From: CAZWVR01 sp964637235 | GTDB lineage: Bacteria > Bacteroidota > Bacteroidia > Bacteroidales > S143-33 | Direction: 5' to 3' | NCBI GenBank assembly: GCA_964637235.1 | Contig: CAZWVR010000061.1 | Coordinates: 1 to 14,767, forward strand | DNA length: 14,767 nucleotides | In this document: positions 7,497 through 14,690 of the stretch, piece after piece | How positions within the stretch are numbered: position 1 is the stretch's first letter | Layout: each line of letters starts with the position of its first letter | Made by a program: the position numbers and the translations under genes | The notes under the pieces: model-generated | The model's database searches: none | What the model was told of the DNA's origin: nothing | The model's input: only the letters and a program-made list of their open reading frames with translations

Positions 7497-9071
7497 TTAT
7501 TCTGTTTTTAATACCCAAAAATCGCACATACCATGATTGGAGAGGACATCTCCATCGTCGGAGTATGTTGTTCCTGCGAGTATAAGATCTCCGTATATAT
7601 TTCTATCTGAGGCTCTGGCAAAATCATCTGAACCTCCTCCGAAGCATCTTGACCAAATAATTTGACCTTTAACGCCAATTTTGAAGGTACAAAAGTCATA
7701 AGAGCCATGATTATTTTGGATATCTCCGTCAGAAGAATTTGAGTATCCGCTTATATATGTATTTCCATTTTCTGCGGAGACGGTAGTTCCATAGTCATCA
7801 TTAGTTCCACCGAAGCTTTTTTTCCAGTCGATTTGTCCGTCATTATTTAGTTCAATTACCCAATAGTCATATCCTCCGTGGTTGTCTGTAATATCATAGT
7901 CATTAGAAGCACTTTGTCCTATTATTATTGCAGAGCCATCGTCTAATAGAGATACATCTTTTGCTTGATCATCGGCGCTTCCGCCCATATTTTTTTGCCA
8001 TAGCATATTTCCGTTTGCGTCGGTTTTTACAATCCAGTAATCATATTGTCCATAGTTTGCTTCGAGATCACCGTCGTTAGAATAAGAAGATCCTACGATA
8101 ATATAGCCACCGTCAGGGCAAACTGCCACAGCATTAGCCTCGTCATCGTATGAGCCACCGAATGTTTTTTGCCATTGTAGTTCGCCGTTTGAGTTAAGTT
8201 TTAGAAGCCAGAAATCTCTTCCTCCGTGATTATTTGATACATCACCGTTATTTGATGATGCATATCCGGCTACTATATATCCACCGTCTGTTGTTTCTTT
8301 TATAGATCTAGCGACTTCGTCGTTTGTACCTCCGAAGCATTTTTGCCATAGGAGATTTCCAGAAGCGTCAATTTTAATTACCCAGACGTCGCTTCCGCCG
8401 TGATTTCCGCTAACATCGCCGTCATTTGATAGAGTATATCCTGCTATCACGTAATTACCATTTGAAGTTTGCCATATTGAATTAGCACAATCTGCATCAC
8501 TTCCACCGAATGATTTTTGCCATTGAAGTTGTCCTTGGGTTTCAATTTTTACAATCCAGAAGTCTGAGGCTCCTTTATTGTTTAGCACATCTCCATCTGA
8601 GGAATAGCTTAAGCCGGCGGCTATAAAGTCGTAGTCATCGGAGTATATTGAGCGGAGCATATCGCTATTGCTTCCACCGAAGCAACTTGCAAAGTCGTAT
8701 AGATTATCTGCTGTTTTAAAGTTTTGGTCGGCGCTATATGTAGTTTTCCCGTTGTATTCTACTTTTATTCTGAAATGATAATATGTGTTGGGTTTAAGGT
8801 CATTAACTGTTGCGCTTACATCAAAAAAATCGTTGCCTGTTAGGGTATCTGGATTGGCTTTAATAGTTTGTCCGTAATCTTCCGTTTCTCCGTATTCTAT
8901 TTGTACACTTACTGTGTTATTTTTAGGATTAACACTTCCGATTAATTTTGCAGAAGTTCTTTTGATAGAGTCTGCTTTTATTGCTTTGGCAATAGGAGTA
9001 TGTTCTTTATCGCAAGCAGTAATTGTAAAAAAAATAATAATAGCCAGAGGGAAAAGAGTTGTGAGTTTCAT
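7497..9071 (-). CDS. Lipoprotein with FN3-like domain and seven-bladed propeller repeats (paralogue 1)
   Basis: This is an envelope lipoprotein of unknown function, 524 residues long. A type II signal peptide ends at the lipobox ITAC (17-20), so Cys20 is probably lipidated. Residues about 25-120 form a fibronectin III-like domain (SVNPKNNTVSVQIEYG, then LKPNTYYHFRI). The rest is seven repeats of 57-58 residues marked by FGG or MGG at 131, 188, 246, 304, 362, 420 and 477. Each repeat has the pattern of acidic helix-turn, GGYI.AGYS, S.DGD...NHG, D.W..K and G.L.WQK. The last repeat stops after FWVLKTE, lacking its final strand, while the first begins with a spare FASCFGG strand, as expected for circular closure of a propeller. 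There is no type IX sorting domain. It is a full-length paralogue of the adjacent upstream gene. Ligand and location relative to the cell surface are unknown. Confidence 0.85.
   Translation of the reverse strand: MKLTTLFPLAIIIFFTITACDKEHTPIAKAIKADSIKRTSAKLIGSVNPKNNTVSVQIEYGETEDYGQTIKANPDTLTGNDFFDVSATVNDLKPNTYYHFRIKVEYNGKTTYSADQNFKTADNLYDFASCFGGSNSDMLRSIYSDDYDFIAAGLSYSSDGDVLNNKGASDFWIVKIETQGQLQWQKSFGGSDADCANSIWQTSNGNYVIAGYTLSNDGDVSGNHGGSDVWVIKIDASGNLLWQKCFGGTNDEVARSIKETTDGGYIVAGYASSNNGDVSNNHGGRDFWLLKLNSNGELQWQKTFGGSYDDEANAVAVCPDGGYIIVGSSYSNDGDLEANYGQYDYWIVKTDANGNMLWQKNMGGSADDQAKDVSLLDDGSAIIIGQSASNDYDITDNHGGYDYWVIELNNDGQIDWKKSFGGTNDDYGTTVSAENGNTYISGYSNSSDGDIQNNHGSYDFCTFKIGVKGQIIWSRCFGGGSDDFARASDRNIYGDLILAGTTYSDDGDVLSNHGMCDFWVLKTE
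7500..8699 (-). repeat. Seven tandem blade repeats of about 174 bp (paralogue 1)
   Basis: The coding DNA for residues 125-524 repeats with a period of 171-174 bp, visible as recurring tccgaagc/tccaccgaa blocks (FGG) and ccgtgattatt-like blocks (NHG) on the plus strand. The units have diverged in nucleotide sequence, so this is an old protein repeat and not a recent DNA duplication. Confidence 0.85.
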
Positions 9072-9118
9072 AGTTAATGTTTTATATGTAAAAAATTGAG
9101 TATTATTTAGTTATTTTT

Positions 9119-9156
9119 GACTTTGGGCAGGCTATAATTATCAAGCATGCCAAGTC
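9119..9156. other. Imperfect hairpin upstream of propeller lipoprotein paralogue 1
   Basis: GACTT (9119-9123) pairs with AAGTC (9152-9156), and GGCAGGC (9126-9132) pairs with GCATGCC (9145-9151) with one mismatch. There is a 2-nt bulge and a 12-nt loop. It lies 48 bp upstream of the start codon at 9071. The role is unknown; it could be a leader structure or residual terminator. Confidence 0.35.
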
Positions 9157-9354
9157 TAAATTTTGAGGTAAATTTATAATAATTTGGTTTAGATAGCAAA
9201 TTTTAGTTTGTGTTATTTTTATTAAAAAAGTAGTTTAGCTAAATTTGTTTTAATTTAAAAGGGTGTATCCAAAAAGTAATGATGTTATAATTTTTTATTA
9301 GCTTTATAGAAAATTTTTTATTGTAAAGATGATAATACGGTAAAAAATTATAAG
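9157..9354. other. AT-rich intergenic stretch without a recognisable gene
   Basis: This is part of the 328-bp gap between the two propeller genes. It is almost pure A/T with many stops in all frames. A 66-codon minus-strand frame crosses it but also runs through the terminator at 9355-9391 and into the neighbouring gene, so it is not credible. No exact TAnnTTTG box was found on the minus strand; TAGACTTG (9158-9151) is the nearest match, with one mismatch. Confidence 0.6.
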
Positions 9355-9391
9355 AAAATAAAAAAGGGGAAGCCTTTTTAGACGCCCCCTT
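9355..9391 (-). terminator. Probable intrinsic terminator of propeller lipoprotein paralogue 2
   Basis: Read on the minus strand, AAGGGG (9391-9386) pairs with CCCCTT (9369-9364) across a 16-nt loop, and the stem runs straight into TTTTTTATTTT. It begins 9 nt after the stop codon at 9400. The stem is short and its loop large, but the U-tract and position are right. Confidence 0.7.
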
Positions 9392-9399
9392 GCTTATTT

Positions 9400-11007
9400 T
9401 TAAAAAGTAGATATTTTTACAATCCAGAAGTCCTCCCATCCATGGGTATGGATATTTTCGTCGTCACTATTAGTATATCCAGCGATTATATATCCTTCAT
9501 CGGAAGTTTGTTTTATACAATAAGCTCTTTCCTCATAATATCCCCCGAAGCATTTTTCTGATAATAGCTTGCCATTGGGGTCAATTTTTACAATCCAAAA
9601 GTCTGCTCCATTAGTATTTGTAATATCTCCATCGTATGAGTCTGTATATCCTGCTATTACATAGTTGCCTTCGGAATTTTCAATTATAGAATAAGCGATA
9701 TCATCAGAGCTACCCCCGAAAGTTTTTTTCCATATAATATTTCCAGATTGGTTTAATTTAATAATCCAAAAGTCAATCCATCCGTGATTGTAGTCAATAT
9801 CTCCATTATAAGAAGTTGTTTCTCCGGCGATGAGATAATTTCCGTCTGATGTTTGAATAATAGAGTGGGGAATATCATCCTCGGAACCTCCGAAATTTTT
9901 AGACCATTGAATATTACCGGAGTTGTCAATTTTTAGTATCCAGTAATCGTATGTATAGGAGCCATGGTTTCCTTCTACGTCTCCATCAGTAGAATAACTC
10001 TCCCCGGCTATGAGATATCCTCCATCTGAGGTTTGTATTATTGAGGCAGCTATATCGTCGTTGCTGCCGCCGTATACTTTTTGCCATTGAATATCACCGG
10101 ATGCATTAAGTTTAATGATCCAATAGTCATAGCCACCTTTGTTTTCTGTCAGATCTCCATCGTCAGAGTATGAATAACCTGCTACTATAAAACCTCCGTC
10201 GGAAGTTTGATAGATTGAGTTAGCCCCGTCGTCGTTACTACCGCCGAGGCATTTCTGCCAGAGTATATTGCCGGAGTTGTTTATTTTAATTATCCAAGCA
10301 TCCATATTATAATAGCCTTCGTGGTGTCCGACTACATCACCATCAGAAGAGAAGGTATTGCCCACGATTACATAATTACCGTCAGTTGTTTTAATTATTT
10401 GATTAGCTACATCATTTTCAGTTCCGCCGAAGCATCTTTGCCATTTCAGATTACCTCTTTCGTCTAATTTAATAACCCATATGTCGTTGTTCATATCGTT
10501 AGCCCCATGGCTTCCGCTTACATCTCCATCATTTGAGCCGGTAGTTCCTACTGCTATATATCCGCCGTCGGGAGTTTCTACTATAGATTGGGCAGCATCA
10601 GGTCCTGACCCGCCGAAATTTTTTTTGAATTCCAGAGCAGGACTTGTAAATGTCATATCTTCACCGTATGCAGCTTTTCTTTTTTTGTATTTTGCTACTA
10701 CCCTGTAATGATAGGTTGTTTTTGGCTCTAAGTTTTCCAAGTCTGCAATTACGGAGAAAAAGTTTTCACCGGAGAGTTTATTTGGAAATGCGTCAATGGT
10801 ATTACCATAGTCTGTGCTTTTACCGTATTCAAAGTATACTGTTACGCTATTGCCATTAGGGTTTACAGTTGCATTGAGTCTTACTTTTCCATTGCCCAGC
10901 ATAATTGCTTTTTGAGTTGAGACCTCTGGGACGTTTCGTCTGCAAGAGGAGAGTAAAAATGATAAAATTGTCAAAAATGCCATACTTAGAATGCTAAACT
11001 TTCTCAT
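9400..11007 (-). CDS. Lipoprotein with FN3-like domain and seven-bladed propeller repeats (paralogue 2)
   Basis: This 535-residue envelope lipoprotein of unknown function is collinear with the next gene downstream. The lipobox is LSSC (19-22), followed by two arginines, unlike the acidic D-K-E after the cysteine in its paralogue. A fibronectin III-like domain spans about 30-122 (ATVNPNGNSVTVYFEYG, then LEPKTTYHYRV). Seven repeats follow, with the GG mark in FGG, LGG or YGG at 131, 193, 254, 312, 372, 430 and 487. Blades 1, 2 and 4 carry 3-4 residue insertions next to the NHG-type loop (for example NDMNND at 170-175). The C-terminus stops after DFWIVKISTF, again leaving the last blade to be completed by the first strand. 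The minus-strand upstream region has TATTTTTG (11138-11131), an exact -7 match without a -33 partner. A terminator follows the stop. Confidence 0.85.
   Translation of the reverse strand: MRKFSILSMAFLTILSFLLSSCRRNVPEVSTQKAIMLGNGKVRLNATVNPNGNSVTVYFEYGKSTDYGNTIDAFPNKLSGENFFSVIADLENLEPKTTYHYRVVAKYKKRKAAYGEDMTFTSPALEFKKNFGGSGPDAAQSIVETPDGGYIAVGTTGSNDGDVSGSHGANDMNNDIWVIKLDERGNLKWQRCFGGTENDVANQIIKTTDGNYVIVGNTFSSDGDVVGHHEGYYNMDAWIIKINNSGNILWQKCLGGSNDDGANSIYQTSDGGFIVAGYSYSDDGDLTENKGGYDYWIIKLNASGDIQWQKVYGGSNDDIAASIIQTSDGGYLIAGESYSTDGDVEGNHGSYTYDYWILKIDNSGNIQWSKNFGGSEDDIPHSIIQTSDGNYLIAGETTSYNGDIDYNHGWIDFWIIKLNQSGNIIWKKTFGGSSDDIAYSIIENSEGNYVIAGYTDSYDGDITNTNGADFWIVKIDPNGKLLSEKCFGGYYEERAYCIKQTSDEGYIIAGYTNSDDENIHTHGWEDFWIVKISTF
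9403..10632 (-). repeat. Seven tandem blade repeats of about 175-185 bp (paralogue 2)
   Basis: The DNA coding for residues 126-535 repeats seven times, with the period varying from 171 to 186 bp because some blades have small insertions beside the NHG loop. Repeat number and phase are the same as in the downstream paralogue, so the seven-unit array predates the gene duplication. Confidence 0.85.
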
Positions 11008-11237
11008 AGCTGAATTTTTTTGGATTTATTTATTATTTTTTTAAGTAATTTCTATAATTTTTTATCTATCTGGTTGGATATTAGTTAAATTGGGTATCTA
11101 AAATTTTGAGAAGATGTCTATAATTTTTAACAAAAATAAAAAATTTTGATATAAGATTTTTATTTTTTAATATGTTTTTAATTCTTTTTTTTATGATAAA
11201 AATCAAGTTTAATTAAATTGTATAAAAAAATCAAGAA

Positions 11238-11789
11238 TTATTGATATAAATTTAGAAGATTTATGTCTTTTAGTTCGACTATGATTTTTTTTGCTTTTAT
11301 TAGTATTTCATTGATAATAAGTGCATTTATAGGTAAATGAAGTATTTTTTCATCTTTTTTTATTTCAAATAGAGGGTTAGCTTTGTTATCGATAAAGCTT
11401 ATAATTTTTCCCAGGTTTTTATTTTCTTTTTCTAATGAAAAATTTATAAAAAAGTTATAATCGTAAATTTCAAAGGGTTCATTTTCTAAGAGGTCTATGG
11501 GTAAATAAATGTCTTTACCGGCAATTTTTTTTGCATTTTCTATATCATTGATACGATAGAATTTTATAATTTGAGGGGAAGTATCAAATGTAGAATTTTG
11601 ATAGTCGATTTTAAGAGGTAGGATAAAGCCCTGATATTTAGTAAAAATGAAGTTGATGTTTGAGGGAATTTCGATAAAAATATTTGCTTTGAGTTGACCT
11701 TTATATCCGTGAGTTTTTAATAATTTACCTATTGTTATTTGATTTTTATGGTTGAGGATTTTTTTTGCTTTATATAGGTCGATTTTCAT
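11238..11789 (-). CDS. rimM: Ribosome maturation factor RimM
   Basis: RimM assists late 30S subunit assembly, binding ribosomal protein S19 and helping maturation of the 16S rRNA head domain in the cytosol. The 183 residues show both expected domains. The N-terminal RimM domain has ITIGKLLKTHGYKGQLKA (18-35). The C-terminal PRC-barrel region (about 105-183) has FEIYDYNFF, LGKIISF, NPLFEI, LHLPI and a final VELKDINLLNLY. It carries an N-terminal extension of about 17 residues before the usual start motif and is rich in lysine, isoleucine and asparagine, in line with the AT-rich genome. The ATG is the first in frame. Its usual partners rpsP, trmD and rplS are not adjacent. It lies 96 bp downstream of sppA, after a hairpin, so it may have separate transcription. 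Confidence 0.92.
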   Translation of the reverse strand: MKIDLYKAKKILNHKNQITIGKLLKTHGYKGQLKANIFIEIPSNINFIFTKYQGFILPLKIDYQNSTFDTSPQIIKFYRINDIENAKKIAGKDIYLPIDLLENEPFEIYDYNFFINFSLEKENKNLGKIISFIDNKANPLFEIKKDEKILHLPINALIINEILIKAKKIIVELKDINLLNLYQ

Positions 11790-11821
11790 AATTTACATTT
11801 TAGAAATAAAGCAATTTATAA

Positions 11822-11871
11822 GGCAGGCTATTCTTGTGTTTTATTGAAATTATTTGAGTAGATAGCCTGCC
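11822..11871 (-). terminator. Probable terminator or attenuating hairpin after sppA
   Basis: A perfect 9-bp stem (GGCAGGCTA at 11822-11830 with TAGCCTGCC at 11863-11871) encloses a 32-nt AT-rich loop. It starts 14 nt after the sppA stop on the minus strand and is followed by TTATAAATTG, a poor U-tract. It is most likely a terminator between sppA and rimM, possibly leaky. Confidence 0.5.
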
Positions 11872-11885
11872 ATTGTTTATATAAC

Positions 11886-13667
11886 TTATTGAATTTCAAT
11901 ATCATAAAACATACGAGCTTGTATTCCTTGTCTTTGTTTTATTTTTTGCCAAGTTTGGTAAATAGGATTATTGTTATGAAGTAGATTTTCTGCAATAGCA
12001 GTAAATTGCTGATTTAGTTCAGTATTTAGGATGTCTAGGAAATTTTGCTTTTTAGGTAGAGCTATAATTTGATATTTTTTATTTCCTATACCGGCTATAT
12101 TTGCTGCTTTTGTTATAGCATCTTGGAGAGTTCCAAGTTGATCGACAAGACCTAAGTTTAGAGCGTCTTGTGCAGACCATACTCTTCCTTGTGCAATACT
12201 ATCTATGTATGATATTGATTTATTTCTGCCTTTTGCTACGTGTTCTAAGAATGTTTGATATATGTTTTCAATTTGCTTTTTAATAAATTGTTTTTCTGCG
12301 TATGAAGGTTTGTGTAATAGACTCATAGCATCAGCATTAGGATTAGTTTTTACGGTGTTTATAGTTATTCCGAGATTATCAGAAAGAGTTTTTGAGAAGT
12401 TGAAATATAGACCAAAGACACCTATTGAGCCAGTTATGGTGAAAGGTTCGGCAATTATAAAATCAGCAGGAGATGAGATATAATACCCACCGGATGCTGT
12501 GTATTGTCCCATTGAGATTACTATTGGTTTATTTTGTTTTGCTTTTAGGAGTTCTTGATATATAACTTCGGAAGCGAGAGCACTACCTCCGGGAGAATTT
12601 ATTCTAAGCACTATTGCTTTAATATTTGAATCACTGGCAGCTTTTCTGATAAGTTGTGCGTAATATTGTTCAGTAATTTTTTTGATTTTATATTTTTTAC
12701 CCGGTGTAATATCACCTTCTGCAAATATTACAGCAATTTTATTTTTTTCTGATTTTGAGGTTATTTGTTCAATTATGTCTTTTACTGATACGAAATGTAT
12801 TTTTTCAGAGGGTTTAAGGTTTAGAGATTTTTTAATGTAGTCATATACTTGTAATTTAGTTTTTATTGCGTCAATAAATTTATATTTCAATGCGTCGTTA
12901 TCGGTGGCGATAGATAAACTATCAGCTATGGAGTTTAGGGTTTCAATATCAATTTTACGGGTATTTGATACTGTATCAAGTATTTGTTTCCAGAAAGCTT
13001 GGAGGAGTTTAGAGAGTTGTTCTTTATTGGCATTACTCATGGTGTCTTGCATAAATGGTTCAACAGCACTTTTGTATTTTCCGTGTCTTATTATTATGGG
13101 TTGTATATCCAATTTATCCAGAGCAGATTTATAGTATGTGAGTTGAATACTAAGTCCCTTCCATAGGAGGGAGCCTGTTGGTGTAATGAATATTTTGTCA
13201 GCGACAGTCGAGAGGTAATAAGGGGTTTGTAGATATAGGTCAGAATGAGCGATAATAAATTTACCGCTTTTTTTAAAATCTAACAGAGCATTTCGTATTT
13301 CGTCGGCTTGGGCTATTGAAAGTAGTGAATAGTCTAAATCTAAGAATATTCCTGCGATATTTTTATTAGTTTTAGCGTATTTTATTGCTTTAATGATATC
13401 GTCAAGCGCCAGTGGTGCATTTTGTTTGAGATTAAATATATCTATGTTTATATCTTTTACATTGTGTTCTGTTATTGGACGGTCAAATCTGAGATATAAA
13501 ACGCTTTTTGGGGTTATTGGTTTTGTAGTTTTTTGGCTTGCGAGGGAGACAGTCAGAGCAATTATCCATAGAAAACCCAATAGGAACCAAAAGACTATAA
13601 GAGCTGTAAGAGTTGCAAGGAATATTTTAATAAAGCTTGTGCCTTTGTTTTGTTTTTGTTTAGCCAT
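11886..13667 (-). CDS. sppA: Signal peptide peptidase SppA, 67-kDa type
   Basis: SppA is a membrane-bound serine protease that degrades cleaved signal peptides. This is the long form with two homologous domains. Numbered from the ATG at 13667 (593 residues), one membrane segment spans about 13-41. The N-terminal domain (55-290) contains the catalytic lysine K199 in YKSAVEPF. The C-terminal domain (311-530) contains LRINSPGGSA (354-363), the nucleophile S392 in TASGGYY (390-396) and GSIGVFG (413-419). The Lys/Ser pair corresponds to that of the E. coli enzyme. The frame is open 33 bases further, to a TTG at 13700, but that start would overlap obg by 22 nt. The ATG lies 11 nt after the obg stop and is preferred. 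The gene is probably co-transcribed with obg, and a hairpin follows the stop. Confidence 0.95.
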   Translation of the reverse strand: MAKQKQNKGTSFIKIFLATLTALIVFWFLLGFLWIIALTVSLASQKTTKPITPKSVLYLRFDRPITEHNVKDINIDIFNLKQNAPLALDDIIKAIKYAKTNKNIAGIFLDLDYSLLSIAQADEIRNALLDFKKSGKFIIAHSDLYLQTPYYLSTVADKIFITPTGSLLWKGLSIQLTYYKSALDKLDIQPIIIRHGKYKSAVEPFMQDTMSNANKEQLSKLLQAFWKQILDTVSNTRKIDIETLNSIADSLSIATDNDALKYKFIDAIKTKLQVYDYIKKSLNLKPSEKIHFVSVKDIIEQITSKSEKNKIAVIFAEGDITPGKKYKIKKITEQYYAQLIRKAASDSNIKAIVLRINSPGGSALASEVIYQELLKAKQNKPIVISMGQYTASGGYYISSPADFIIAEPFTITGSIGVFGLYFNFSKTLSDNLGITINTVKTNPNADAMSLLHKPSYAEKQFIKKQIENIYQTFLEHVAKGRNKSISYIDSIAQGRVWSAQDALNLGLVDQLGTLQDAITKAANIAGIGNKKYQIIALPKKQNFLDILNTELNQQFTAIAENLLHNNNPIYQTWQKIKQRQGIQARMFYDIEIQ

Positions 13668-13678
13668 TTGTATAAGTT

Positions 13679-14683
13679 TTAAGGGTTTAGTTTTTGCCAA
13701 AGAATATCTTTAAGTTTGTTTAAGTTTTCTTTTGTAAAAGAGGAAATAAATAAAAATGGGGCATCGAGGTTTAATTTTTTAGCTAATTGATTTTTTTCGG
13801 TTTCGGTTAATAAGTCTGCTTTTGATATTGCAATAACTCTTTGTTTATCAAGCAGTTGAGGGTTATATTTATTAAGTTCAGAAAGTAGGATTTTATATTC
13901 TTTTGTAATATTTTTAGAATTTGCAGGTATCATAAAGAGCAACAGGGAATTTCTTTCGATATGTCTTAGGAATTGTATACCGAGCCCTTTTCCTTCTGCT
14001 GCACCTTCAATAATACCGGGGATATCAGCCATTACAAAGGAGTTATAGTCGTAATATTTGACTATACCAATATTAGGTTTAAGGGTTGTGAATGGGTAGT
14101 CAGCTATTTTAGGTTTTGCAGCCGTTAAGGTTGCCAAAAGTGTTGATTTGCCGGCATTAGGGAAGCCTACCAGTCCGACGTCGGCAAGTATTTTCAGTTC
14201 GAATATGAACCATCCTTCTTTGCCTTTTTCTCCGGGTTTAGCGTTTCTGGGAGTACGATTTGTAGGAGATTTAAAGTGCCAATTACCCAGTCCTCCTTTG
14301 CCGCCTCTGAGGAGTATTTTTTCTTCACCGTCTTTTACTATTTCCGTAATAATTTTTTGAGTTTCAGCGTCTTTTACGATTGTACCTAGCGGGACATCTA
14401 TAATAACGTCTTTACCTGCTGCCCCTGTCCGACGAGCGGCACCTCCGGGTTTTCCATTTTCTGCTTTAATATGTCGTTTATATCGTAGATGTAGTAAAGT
14501 CCAGAGTTTAGCATTTCCACGGATTATGATATTGCCACCGCGGCCGCCGTCACCGCCATCGGGTCCGCCCTTAGGTACGTATTTTTCGCGTCGGAAGTGT
14601 ACAATACCATCTCCGCCGTCACCGGATTTTAAATAAACTTTGACACTATCTATGAAATTTCCGTGATATTTTGTCATTTTCAT
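13679..14683 (-). CDS. obg: Essential ribosome-associated GTPase Obg
   Basis: Obg is a cytosolic GTPase needed for 50S subunit maturation and linked to the stringent response. The 334 residues begin with the glycine-rich Obg fold (about 8-165; SGDGGDG at 20-26, GGPDGGDGGRGG at 39-50, GGKGGLGN at 127-134). The G domain follows: G1 GFPNAGKST (173-181), G2 DYPFTT (195-200), G3 DIPG (220-223), G4 SKAD (287-290) and G5 SS (314-315). G4 has serine in place of the common asparagine. The protein ends after the G domain, so the extra C-terminal domain of some Obg proteins is absent. The ATG at 14683 is used; another at 14677 would remove two residues. Only 7 nt separate the start codon from a GC-rich repeat copy, so the leader of the obg mRNA lies inside or beyond that repeat. 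sppA follows after 11 nt. Confidence 0.97.
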   Translation of the reverse strand: MKMTKYHGNFIDSVKVYLKSGDGGDGIVHFRREKYVPKGGPDGGDGGRGGNIIIRGNAKLWTLLHLRYKRHIKAENGKPGGAARRTGAAGKDVIIDVPLGTIVKDAETQKIITEIVKDGEEKILLRGGKGGLGNWHFKSPTNRTPRNAKPGEKGKEGWFIFELKILADVGLVGFPNAGKSTLLATLTAAKPKIADYPFTTLKPNIGIVKYYDYNSFVMADIPGIIEGAAEGKGLGIQFLRHIERNSLLLFMIPANSKNITKEYKILLSELNKYNPQLLDKQRVIAISKADLLTETEKNQLAKKLNLDAPFLFISSFTKENLNKLKDILWQKLNP

Positions 14684-14690
14684 ATTTTTT

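Noticed and set aside
9239..9439. 66-codon minus-strand frame between the propeller genes
   Set aside because: It overlaps the 3' end of the upstream gene in another frame and reads through the terminator hairpin; composition is simply AT-rich noise.
7500..10632. CRISPR or DNA tandem-repeat array from the regular spacing of similar blocks
   Set aside because: The period is about 174 bp, the frame is maintained and the units are diverged protein repeats, not direct repeats with spacers.
11198..11235. 10-bp direct repeat AAAAATCAAG downstream of rimM
   Set aside because: The sequence is very AT-rich and such repeats are expected by chance; no gene border or target duplication is associated.
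13668..13700. Upstream extension of sppA by 11 codons
   Set aside because: It would begin with TTG and overlap obg by 22 nt. The ATG at 13667 is the better start, 11 nt after the obg stop, and keeps the membrane segment near the N-terminus.
13393..13713. 106-codon plus-strand open frame opposite sppA and obg
   Set aside because: It lies entirely antisense to strongly supported genes and its translation shows no recognisable domain; its hydrophobic runs mirror the opposite strand.
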